From positions 8,742,001-8,806,000 of the forward strand of contig NZ_CP073318.1 of assembly GCF_018263855.1 (NCBI RefSeq): a stretch of 64,000 nucleotides of DNA, written 5' to 3'. The notes beneath the pieces are model-generated. The model was not told the DNA's origin. It was given only the letters and a program-made list of their open reading frames with translations, and made no database searches. Numbering within the stretch: position 1 is the first letter of the stretch; each line of letters starts with the position of its first letter. The translations under genes and the position numbers were made by a program. Source of the stretch: Kutzneria sp. CA-103260. GTDB lineage: Bacteria > Actinomycetota > Actinomycetes > Mycobacteriales > Pseudonocardiaceae. Below, piece after piece: positions 17,116 to 23,907 of this stretch.

Positions 17116-18132
17116 TCAGTCGGTCTCCTTCAGCTCCGGCGGAGCCTTGTCCGGCTGCTTGGGGTCCTTGGCGTACTGGTTGGTGAGCACGGTGTGCAGG
17201 ATCAGCCGGTGCGAGGCCGAGAACTTCGGCGTGCAGGTGGTCAGCGTCATCAGCGCGACCTGCTGGCCGGCCGGCAGGGTGAGGTCGGCCTTGTGCGGCA
17301 CGGGGGCGATGACGTCGCCCTGCGACGGCAGCACGGTCTCCTGCCCGACCAGGCCGGCGTAGGCCCCGCCGAGCGGCGCGACGCCCTTGCACTGGGGCTG
17401 GGCGCCCTTGCCGGCGGCCCAGCCAGCGACCTCGTCGGTGGTGGGCAGCATCCGGTAGACGAACCAGTCGGTCTCGGTCTCCACCACGATGGCGTCGCAC
17501 GAGCTGATCAGGTCCAGGTCGTTGAACGGCGCGCCCTTGCCGACCCGGTGGCCGGCCACGGCGAAGTCGCCGGGCTGGCCGGGCAGCGCGCTGCCGACGT
17601 AGTGGCCGGGGCCGATGTCCAGGTCGGCATCGGTGGTGCCCTCGACGATGGTGAAGTGGTAGTCGGCGCCGAGCGCCGGCACATAGATCTTGGCGAAGCC
17701 CTGCCCGTCGGCCAGGTCGTAGTGGGTGCCACGCTGCGGGCCGCCCACGGTGTCCTGGTCCTTCCACTTGTCGTTGAGCGAGGACGTGGCCTGGTTCTGC
17801 TTGCCCGCGGAGATCAGGTCGGTCCAGTACACCTCGTAGCCGACGAACAGCAGGATCACCAGGCCGGCGGTGATGAACAGCTCGCCGAACGTGCGGACGA
17901 CTTTGCGCGCGGTGTCCTTGGGCGGCGGGGGCGTCTCCAGCGAGTCGTCCCCGTATGTGTCGTCCCGGTCGATGCGTCCGGTGTCGTCCTCTTCGTCCTG
18001 GTAGCGGAAGCGGGTGCCCGGCTCAGGGTCGATCACATCGATCTTCGGGAGGAACGCCGTGGGCTGTTCGGGCGCAGGGCGGGGGCGCCAGCCGGGTGGA
18101 CGTCCCGCCGCTGGCCGCGGGTCGTAGCTCAC
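17116..18132 (-). CDS. srtE: Class E sortase
   Basis: 338 aa. A ~75-residue acidic/proline-rich cytoplasmic N-terminus (DRDDTYGDDS), one membrane helix (~80-101), then the sortase beta-barrel with catalytic H195 (VAGHRVG), C300 (LTTCTP) and R309 (ASHRL). Class E enzymes of high-G+C actinobacteria usually anchor proteins with LAXTG motifs. No LAXTG substrate gene is seen in the window. In M. tuberculosis a DUF881 gene (Rv0012) holds this position next to trpG. Divergent from crgA across 133 bp. Confidence 0.92.
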   Translation of the reverse strand: MSYDPRPAAGRPPGWRPRPAPEQPTAFLPKIDVIDPEPGTRFRYQDEEDDTGRIDRDDTYGDDSLETPPPPKDTARKVVRTFGELFITAGLVILLFVGYEVYWTDLISAGKQNQATSSLNDKWKDQDTVGGPQRGTHYDLADGQGFAKIYVPALGADYHFTIVEGTTDADLDIGPGHYVGSALPGQPGDFAVAGHRVGKGAPFNDLDLISSCDAIVVETETDWFVYRMLPTTDEVAGWAAGKGAQPQCKGVAPLGGAYAGLVGQETVLPSQGDVIAPVPHKADLTLPAGQQVALMTLTTCTPKFSASHRLILHTVLTNQYAKDPKQPDKAPPELKETD

Positions 18133-18187
18133 GTGTACGCCTCCTGTGCCCCTGACCTCAACTAGTGGTTCGCTGGCATCCTCGATT

Positions 18188-18197
18188 ACGTTAACGT
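18188..18197. promoter_or_regulatory. Palindrome in the sortase-crgA divergent region
   Basis: ACGTTAACGT is a perfect 10-bp palindrome in the only AT-rich part of the 133-bp divergent gap, 68 bases before the crgA start. Possible operator; no regulator can be named. Confidence 0.3.
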
Positions 18198-18265
18198 GTT
18201 ACCCCTGGCAGTGGTTGCCCCGCGCAGCCACCGATGCCTCAGCGCGCGAGGTCAGGCGAGGAAAG

Positions 18266-18532
18266 ATGCCAAAGTCGAAGGTCCGCAAGAAGACCGTCTA
18301 CACGCCGCCGACGGATCGGCGCACGCCGGTCAAGGTGAAGGCGGTCGGTCCGTCCCACCCGGTGTACGTGACGGTCATGCTCGGCATGATGCTGCTCGGC
18401 CTGGCGTGGCTGGTGGCCTATTACCTGGTGCCGACCGGCATCCCGGTCATGGAGTCGCTGGGCTCGTGGAACTTCCTCATCGGCTTCGCGCTGATGATCG
18501 TCGGGCTGCTGATGACCATGCGGTGGCGCTGA
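18266..18532 (+). CDS. crgA: Cell-division protein CrgA
   Basis: 88 aa. A basic cytoplasmic N-terminus (MPKSKVRKK...YTPP) and two membrane helices (~32-54 and ~68-86) joined by the short loop PTGIPVMESLGSW, the standard CrgA architecture. In mycobacteria it bridges FtsZ, FtsQ, FtsI and CwsA at the septum; in Streptomyces it restrains FtsZ-ring assembly. The start ATG 18266 is chosen over the longer open frame because GAGG lies just upstream and the family begins MPKSK. Confidence 0.95.
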   Translation: MPKSKVRKKTVYTPPTDRRTPVKVKAVGPSHPVYVTVMLGMMLLGLAWLVAYYLVPTGIPVMESLGSWNFLIGFALMIVGLLMTMRWR

Positions 18533-18554
18533 CCGCTCACCACTCGTGACGACG

Positions 18555-18575
18555 GCCCGGGCGTGACACGTCCGG
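18555..18575 (+). terminator. Probable terminator after crgA
   Basis: Near-perfect inverted repeat CCCGGGCGTG / CACGTCCGGG (9 of 10 pairs, minimal loop), 22 bases after the crgA stop, followed by TCGTTGTCTGTT. Imperfect U tract, so moderate confidence. Confidence 0.4.
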
Positions 18576-18651
18576 GTCGTTGTCTGTTACACCGTCGTTC
18601 AGCCAGTTCACCTCACGGTCATCGAACGACACGGGTGTAAGTCATCCCCAG

Positions 18652-18673
18652 TGGGGACAACTCCTGTGGACAA
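18652..18673 (+). promoter_or_regulatory. DnaA boxes upstream of the PH-domain membrane protein
   Basis: TGTGGACAA at 18665-18673 is a perfect inverted DnaA box; TGGGGACAA at 18652-18660 matches 8 of 9. They lie 37-58 bases before the start codon at 18710, where they could affect its promoter. Confidence 0.6.
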
Positions 18674-18709
18674 CTTTGCGCAAAAAGGCACAAGCGCCGG
18701 AGCGTGCAC

Positions 18710-19141
18710 ATGACCGAGCCCTCCACGACGGAGCACCGCTGGGCCCCGCAGGCGCCGCTGGTCGGCATCGGCTGGGTGCTGACCGCGATCGTCGTCCTGC
18801 TGGTGGTGGTCGGCACCGACCCGGGCGACCGGGTGATGCTGGGCATCGCGGCGCTGATGCTGGCCGCGATCTCCCTGTTCGGCACGCTGGCCCGGCCGCG
18901 GCTGCGGGCCGACGAGCAGGGCGTGACGGTGCGCGGCCTGTTCTCCAGCCGCACGTGGACCTGGCCGGAGGTGCGGATCCGGCTGGCCCACGGCCGGCGG
19001 CTGGGTCGGGTCACCTCGACCGTCGAGCTGACGGTGCTGCACGACGACGGCCTGATCGTGTTCGGCAAGCTGGACCTCGGTGAGGATCCGGCCGACGTCG
19101 TCGAGCAGCTCCAGGCGCTACGACCCTGGTCCCAGGGCTGA
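18710..19141 (+). CDS. PH-like-domain membrane protein (Rv0010c-type)
   Basis: 143 aa. Two N-terminal membrane helices (PLVGIGWVLTAIVVLLVVV and VMLGIAALMLAAISLFGTL), then a small bacterial PH-like domain (RPRLRADEQGVTVRGLFSSR, TWTWPEVRI). Position between crgA and ppiA matches M. tuberculosis Rv0010c. Function unknown; membrane-anchored, probably protein- or lipid-binding. ATG 18710 is preferred to GTG 18704 because GGAG is 8 bases from the ATG and only 2 from the GTG. Its last 24 bases overlap the 3' end of the opposing rhomboid gene. Confidence 0.8.
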   Translation: MTEPSTTEHRWAPQAPLVGIGWVLTAIVVLLVVVGTDPGDRVMLGIAALMLAAISLFGTLARPRLRADEQGVTVRGLFSSRTWTWPEVRIRLAHGRRLGRVTSTVELTVLHDDGLIVFGKLDLGEDPADVVEQLQALRPWSQG

Positions 19142-20002
19142 CACCAGCTGCGCCGCCCTGGTCACGTACATCAGCACGAGCACCAGCAGCAGCGCCACCA
19201 TCGCCCCGCCCTGCCACCACTGCCGATTCTTGGCCGGCGCGTAGACGATGGCCGCCATCGCGATCGCGCCCACGACCAGGCCGCCGAAGTGCCCGGTGAT
19301 GGAGATGCCGGGCAGGGTGAACGTGATGAACACGTTGACCGCGAGAGTGATCAGGATGGGCCGCGGGTCCAGCTTGAGCCGCAGGATGGCGACCAGGTAG
19401 CAGCCCATCAGGCCGTAGAGCGCGGTGGACGCGCCGGCCGCGCCGGTGTCCGGGCTGGAGAACAGCATCACCGCGACCGAGCCGCCGATCAGCGACAGGA
19501 AGTACACGGCGGCGAACCGGACCCGGCCGAGGATGCGCTCCAGGTCCCGGCCCAGCATCCACAGCGACAGCATGTTGACCGCGATGTGGATGAAGCCGTA
19601 GTGCAGGAAGCCGCCGGTGACCAGCCGCCACCACTCACCGTTGAGCGCGGCCGCTCGCGGCCACGTCACCCACGCGTCGAACAGCGGCGAGTTGGAGTTG
19701 CCGGCGATGCTGCCGGCCTGCACGACGGTGATGCCGAAGATCACCACGTTGACCGCGATCAGCAGGTAGACCAGCACCGGCCGCTGGGTCATGCGGCCGC
19801 CGACCGCGTTCACCGGCTGGCGCACGCTGCGCCGGCCCTCGTTCACGCACTCCACGCACTGCTGGCCGACGGCGGCGTCCCGCAGGCATTCCGGGCAGGT
19901 CGGCCGGTCACACCGGGTGCAGCGCAGTCCGGTGTGCCGGCCGGGGTGCCGGTAACAGGCGGGCAGCGCGTCCGTCGGCGGCGGCCCGTACGGCGCGGTC
20001 AT
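19118..20002 (-). CDS. Rhomboid-family intramembrane serine protease with N-terminal zinc ribbon
   Basis: 294 aa. Residues ~16-52 hold a B-box-like zinc motif (CYRHP, CTRCDRPTCPEC, CVEC). Six or so membrane helices follow, with rhomboid catalytic S192 in GASTALYG, H238 in SITGHFGG and the helix HIAVNMLSL. Cleaves membrane proteins within the bilayer; the substrate is unknown. It sits between ppiA and the PH-domain gene, with its start 3 bp after the ppiA stop, so it is probably the distal gene of a ppiA transcript. Several actinobacteria show this insertion; M. tuberculosis lacks it at this site. Confidence 0.92.
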   Translation of the reverse strand: MTAPYGPPPTDALPACYRHPGRHTGLRCTRCDRPTCPECLRDAAVGQQCVECVNEGRRSVRQPVNAVGGRMTQRPVLVYLLIAVNVVIFGITVVQAGSIAGNSNSPLFDAWVTWPRAAALNGEWWRLVTGGFLHYGFIHIAVNMLSLWMLGRDLERILGRVRFAAVYFLSLIGGSVAVMLFSSPDTGAAGASTALYGLMGCYLVAILRLKLDPRPILITLAVNVFITFTLPGISITGHFGGLVVGAIAMAAIVYAPAKNRQWWQGGAMVALLLVLVLMYVTRAAQLVSALGPGS

Positions 20003-20005
20003 GGA

Positions 20006-20536
20006 TCAGCCGCGTTCGATCGTGATCTTCTCGATGGCGACCTCGGTCAGCGGCCGGTCGCTGCGGTCGGTGGGCGTGTTGGCGATCGCGTCCACCACCT
20101 TGCGGGACTCCTCGTCGCGGACCTCGCCGAAGATGGTGTGCTTGCGGTTGAGGTGCGGCGTCGGGCCCACCGTGATGAAGAACTGCGAGCCGTTGGTCGC
20201 GGGCCCGGCGTTGGCCATGGCCAGCAGGTACGGCTTGTTGAACACCAGCTCGGAGTGGAACTCGTCGGCGAAGGTGTAGCCGGGGCCGCCGCGGCCGGTC
20301 CCGGTCGGGTCGCCGCCCTGCAGCATGAAGCCCTTGATCACGCGGTGGAAGACCGCGCCGTCGTAGAACGGGCCCGACTTCTCGCCGCGGGCGTTCTCGG
20401 TCGTGTAGTCGGCCGTGCCCTCGGCCAGCCCGGCGAAGTTGCGGACCGTCTTCGGGGCGTGGTTCGGGAAGAGGTAGAGGCGGATGTCGCCCTGCGTGGT
20501 GTGCAGGGTCGCCCCGACGATGTCGTTGTCAGCCAC
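20006..20536 (-). CDS. ppiA: Peptidyl-prolyl cis-trans isomerase, cyclophilin type
   Basis: 176 aa, cytoplasmic. Cyclophilin motifs are FHRVIKGFMLQGGDPTGTG, PGYTFADEF, NGSQFFIT and LNRKHTIFGEV, which contain the catalytic Arg and the binding-pocket Phe/Met/Gln/His residues. Catalyses proline isomerisation during protein folding. Position matches Rv0009. The start is uncertain: two adjacent GTG codons (20536, 20539) precede ADND and neither has a strong Shine-Dalgarno. The frame extends upstream into sequence that overlaps the divergent neighbour and lacks cyclophilin features. Confidence 0.93.
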   Translation of the reverse strand: MADNDIVGATLHTTQGDIRLYLFPNHAPKTVRNFAGLAEGTADYTTENARGEKSGPFYDGAVFHRVIKGFMLQGGDPTGTGRGGPGYTFADEFHSELVFNKPYLLAMANAGPATNGSQFFITVGPTPHLNRKHTIFGEVRDEESRKVVDAIANTPTDRSDRPLTEVAIEKITIERG

Positions 20537-20629
20537 CACGCCATCGTGCCATCCACGGCGGGATCGCGGCCGGAGGGGCAGACTGGATCGGTCAGATCGG
20601 TACCGATCGACGGGCTTGGAGAACAGCTG

Positions 20630-21139
20630 ATGGACGAGGTCGAGACCATGGCCGAGGCCGGCGCGAAGGCGGGCGAGGCGGTCGGCAGGGCGGTGCGCGC
20701 CGCTCGCCGCAGGGCCGTCCGCGCGGGCCAGGCCGGCATCGAGCGCACCCACGAACTGGTGGATTTCGCCGGCGAGGAGTTCGCGCCGACCCGCAAGGCC
20801 GCCCGCAAGATGGCCAAGCAGGCGCGGCGGGATCTCAAGCGCACCGCTGGCAAGGCCCGCACCGAGGCCGCCCGCAACGCCAACCAGATCCGCAAGCAGG
20901 CCCGCAAGGTCGCGGAGGACCTGGCCGACAGCATCGATCCGCGCCCCAAGCGGCGACGTCGATGGCCGTGGCTGGTCGGGCTGGTGCTGGCCGGCGGCGC
21001 GGCGGCCGCGTATGTGGCGCTGTCCCGGCGGCCGCGCGAGGTGCGTCTGCAGGACGTTCGCGACGACGCGCCGGGCGCGGTGCCGGTGCCCGAGCCGGCG
21101 CGCAACGGCCGGGACGCCCCGCGGACCGCGGACAAGTAG
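20630..21139 (+). CDS. CwsA-like single-span membrane protein
   Basis: 169 aa. A long Ala/Arg/Lys-rich amphipathic helical N-terminal region (e.g. KMAKQARRDLKRTAGKAR), likely coiled coil, then a basic stop (PKRRRRW), one membrane helix WPWLVGLVLAGGAAAAYVAL (~127-146) and a short polar Pro-rich tail. Size, topology and position divergent from ppiA match M. tuberculosis CwsA (Rv0008c), a polar wall-synthesis protein that binds CrgA and Wag31. Sequence identity is weak by eye, so homology is inferred from position and topology. ATG 20630 has GGAGA seven bases upstream. A 17-bp-stem terminator follows. Confidence 0.55.
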   Translation: MDEVETMAEAGAKAGEAVGRAVRAARRRAVRAGQAGIERTHELVDFAGEEFAPTRKAARKMAKQARRDLKRTAGKARTEAARNANQIRKQARKVAEDLADSIDPRPKRRRRWPWLVGLVLAGGAAAAYVALSRRPREVRLQDVRDDAPGAVPVPEPARNGRDAPRTADK

Positions 21140-21144
21140 TGAGT

Positions 21145-21188
21145 CGAACGGTGCTCCGCCCCCGCTGAGCTGGGCGGAGCACCGTTCG
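21145..21188 (+). terminator. Terminator after the CwsA-like gene
   Basis: Perfect 17-bp stem (21145-21161 with 21172-21188), 10-base loop, five bases after the stop codon. It is not followed by a T-run. Confidence 0.75.
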
Positions 21189-21316
21189 TCGCGAAAACCA
21201 CACCGTTCCTGCGGCGCAGGGGTCCCGCTGGTCGCTTATGCCCGATTGAGTGCTGTCGATGTGACCTGCATCTCCTAGGTTACGGCGGGTAACTGTCCCC
21301 CGTCCGGGAGGTTGCC

Positions 21317-21667
21317 GTGGGCACCACCGAAGACTCCGCCGCCGCGCCGACGCCGGCGACAACCGACTGGAACCAGGTCCAGGCCAGTCCCGAATTCGCG
21401 GATCTGCGCCGCCGGCTGCGCGGGTTCGTGTTCCCGATGGCCGGCCTGTTCCTGGCCTGGTACCTGCTGTACGTCCTGCTCGCCGACTACGCCCATGGCT
21501 TCATGTCGACAAAGCTGTTCGGCAACATCACCGTCGGCCTGGTGTTCGGGCTGCTGCAGTTCGTCTCCACCTTCGTGATCACCGGCCTGTACGTCCGGTT
21601 CGCCAACCGCGTGGTCGACCCGGCCGCGGACAAGATCCGGCACGAGATCGAGGGAGACGGCCAGTGA
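21317..21667 (+). CDS. DUF485 membrane protein (YjcH type), partner of the symporter
   Basis: 116 aa. A soluble N-terminus ending in PEFADLRRRLR, two membrane helices (FPMAGLFLAWYLLYVLLADY and ITVGLVFGLLQFVSTFVITGLYV) and the conserved end YVRFANRVVDPAADKIR, as in DUF485/YjcH. This family is almost always encoded just before ActP/MctC-type acetate symporters and may assist the transporter. GTG start with GGGAGG five bases upstream. The stop overlaps the symporter GTG (GTGA). Confidence 0.9.
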   Translation: MGTTEDSAAAPTPATTDWNQVQASPEFADLRRRLRGFVFPMAGLFLAWYLLYVLLADYAHGFMSTKLFGNITVGLVFGLLQFVSTFVITGLYVRFANRVVDPAADKIRHEIEGDGQ

Positions 21668-23283
21668 CCAACTCCGTGCTCGCCGCGGGCGTCGAGGGCA
21701 GCAACCCGACGCTGAACATCTCCATCTTCGCCGTCTTCGTGGTGGTCACCCTGGTGATCGTGTTCCGGGCCAGCCGGAGCACCAAGACCACCACCGACTT
21801 CTACGCGGCCGGCCGTGCGTTCACCGGCCCGCAGAACGGCATCGCCCTGTCCGGCGACTACCTGTCGGCCGCCTCGTTCCTCGGCATCGCCGGCGCCATC
21901 GCGGTCTACGGCTACGACGGCTTCCTGTACTCGATCGGCTTCCTGGTGGCCTGGCTGGTGGCGCTGCTGCTGGTCGCCGAGCTGCTGCGCAACACGGGCC
22001 GGTTCACCATGGCCGACGTGCTCAGCTTCCGGATGAAGCAGGGCCCGGTCCGCACCGCGGCCGCCATCTCCACGCTGGCCGTGTCGCTGTTCTACCTGCT
22101 GGCCCAGATGAACGGCGCCGGCGGCCTGGTGGCCCTGCTGCTCGGCGTGACCAGCACCGCCGGCCAGGCGGTGGTCGTCGCCGTGGTCGGTGTGGTCATG
22201 CTCATCTACGTGCTGGTCGGCGGCATGAAGGGCACCACCTGGGTGCAGATCATCAAGGCCGTGCTGCTCATCCTCGGCGCGTTCGTGATGACGGTGTGGG
22301 TGCTCGGCCGCTACGGCTTCAACCTGTCGGCCCTGCTCGGCGACGCCGTCGCGCACGGTGGCAAGACCGGTGAGGCACTGCTCGGTCCGGGCAAGCAGTA
22401 CGGCGCCACCGGCACTTCCCGGCTGGACTTCCTGTCCCTGGGTCTGGCCCTGGTGCTGGGCACCGCCGGCCTGCCGCACGTGCTGATGCGCTTCTACACC
22501 GTGCCCACCGCCAAGGAGGCTCGGCGATCGGTGGTCTGGGCGATCGTGCTGATCGGCATCTTCTACCTGTTCACCCTGGTCCTGGGCTACGGCGCCGGCG
22601 CGCTGGTCGGTCCGGAGACGATCAACAGCGCCCCCGGCAAGGTCAACTCGGCCGCCCCGCTGCTGGCTCTGGCGCTGGGTGGGCCGGTGCTGCTCGGCCT
22701 GATCGCCGCCGTGGCGTTCGCGACCATCCTGGCCGTCGTCGCCGGTCTCACCATCACCGCGTCGGCCTCGTTCGCGCACGACATCTACGTCAACGTGATC
22801 AAGAAGGGCGACCGGGAGAGCGCCAAGGCCGAGGTCAAGGTGGCCCGCTGGTCGGCCGTGGTGATCGGCCTGCTGGCCATCGTCGGCGGCATCGCCACCA
22901 ACGGCCAGAACGTGGCCTTCCTGGTGGCGCTGGCCTTCGCCATCGCCGCCGCCGCCAACCTGCCGACGATCCTGTACTCGCTGTTCTGGAAGCGGTTCAC
23001 CACCACCGGCTCGCTGTGGAGCATCTACGGCGGCCTGGCGATCACCATCGGCCTGATCATCTTCTCGCCGGTGGTGTCCGGGGAGAAGACCTCGATCTTC
23101 CCGGCCGCGCACTTCGACTGGTTCCCGCTGAGCAACCCGGGCCTGGTCTCGATCCCGCTGTCGTTCCTGCTCGGCTACCTCGGCACCGTGCTGGGCAAGG
23201 ACAAGGCCGACGAGACCAAGTACGCGGAGATGGAGGTCCGCTCCCTCACCGGCGCCCACGCCGAAAAGGCCGTGCAGCACTGA
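21664..23283 (+). CDS. Cation/acetate symporter, SSS family (ActP/MctC-like)
   Basis: 539 aa, about 13 membrane helices. Solute:sodium symporter features are TTTDFYAAGRAFTGPQNGIA, SGDYLSAASFLGIAGAIA, GLPHVLMRFYTVP and LTITASASFAHDIY. Closest in pattern to ActP of E. coli and MctC of Corynebacterium, which import acetate, propionate or pyruvate with cations; the exact substrate is not determinable here. Translationally coupled to the DUF485 gene. The pair is inserted between the CwsA-like gene and the tRNA-Ala region relative to M. tuberculosis. Confidence 0.92.
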   Translation: MTNSVLAAGVEGSNPTLNISIFAVFVVVTLVIVFRASRSTKTTTDFYAAGRAFTGPQNGIALSGDYLSAASFLGIAGAIAVYGYDGFLYSIGFLVAWLVALLLVAELLRNTGRFTMADVLSFRMKQGPVRTAAAISTLAVSLFYLLAQMNGAGGLVALLLGVTSTAGQAVVVAVVGVVMLIYVLVGGMKGTTWVQIIKAVLLILGAFVMTVWVLGRYGFNLSALLGDAVAHGGKTGEALLGPGKQYGATGTSRLDFLSLGLALVLGTAGLPHVLMRFYTVPTAKEARRSVVWAIVLIGIFYLFTLVLGYGAGALVGPETINSAPGKVNSAAPLLALALGGPVLLGLIAAVAFATILAVVAGLTITASASFAHDIYVNVIKKGDRESAKAEVKVARWSAVVIGLLAIVGGIATNGQNVAFLVALAFAIAAAANLPTILYSLFWKRFTTTGSLWSIYGGLAITIGLIIFSPVVSGEKTSIFPAAHFDWFPLSNPGLVSIPLSFLLGYLGTVLGKDKADETKYAEMEVRSLTGAHAEKAVQH

Positions 23284-23310
23284 GTTTCGGCGGTTACTGA
23301 ACCACCGCGG

Positions 23311-23348
23311 GCGATCGCCGTCCTCACAGTCCGAGGGCGGCGATCGCC
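23311..23348. terminator. Possible bidirectional terminator / inverted repeat
   Basis: GCGATCGCCG (23311-23320) pairs with CGGCGATCGC (23339-23348) across 18 bases, between the symporter stop and the converging lipoprotein stop. Long loop and no T tract, so only a candidate. Confidence 0.35.
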
Positions 23349-23872
23349 TGCTTCACCACCTGCTTGGCCTTGATCGTCTGCTTCTGGTCGGTGTACGCCA
23401 CCACCGCCGCGCCGGCCTTGGACACCGCGTACACCGCGCCCGTCGACGTCGCCTCCGACCCGCCGCTCCAGCCTCCCGGCAGGTCCGCCTTGTCGGAGCT
23501 GCTGATCGGCGCCGCCTTGTTCACCAGCGCCGTCGCCGCCCCCGCGTCCCCCACGTACACCTGCACCACAAGCTGCTTGTCGTTGCCGAAGCTGTAGAAG
23601 AAGCACGCCGGATGCGGCTTGTCCGCGGAGATCATCACCTTGGTGACCTTCTCCCCGTTGGCGTCGGCCACAAAGTCCGAGCTCAGGTACGGGCACTGCG
23701 CCGTCGTGGCCGCCACCGGATCCCCCGGCGCCGCCGCGCTGGTCGACGTCGGCGCACTACTCGTCGTCGGCGACGGCGTGGTTGTGGTCGGCGCCGCCTG
23801 CGGCTGCGACGAGCAGCCGGCGAGCGCAACAGCGGCGAGCAGGACTCCGGTGTACAGCGCGGCGTTCCTCAT
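23324..23872 (-). CDS. Secreted lipoprotein, DUF2020-like
   Basis: 182 aa. A type II signal peptide with lipobox LAGC (VLLAAVALAGCSS) gives lipidation at about Cys19. A Thr/Ser/Pro-rich spacer follows, then a globular domain starting CPYLSSDFVADANGEKV with ACFFYSFGN and VQVYVGDAGAAT, reminiscent of DUF2020. Two cysteines in the domain could pair. Function unknown. ATG 23872 places the signal peptide correctly; a TTG five codons earlier is possible. Tail to tail with the symporter gene. Confidence 0.75.
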   Translation of the reverse strand: MRNAALYTGVLLAAVALAGCSSQPQAAPTTTTPSPTTSSAPTSTSAAAPGDPVAATTAQCPYLSSDFVADANGEKVTKVMISADKPHPACFFYSFGNDKQLVVQVYVGDAGAATALVNKAAPISSSDKADLPGGWSGGSEATSTGAVYAVSKAGAAVVAYTDQKQTIKAKQVVKQAIAALGL

Positions 23873-23907
23873 AGGGCCGACAGTCAACCAGAGTCCCGCT
23901 CCCCACC

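Noticed and set aside
19289..20629. Upstream extension of the CwsA-like frame across ppiA and the rhomboid gene
   Set aside because: It is antisense to two clear genes; the ATG at 20630 has a good ribosome-binding site.
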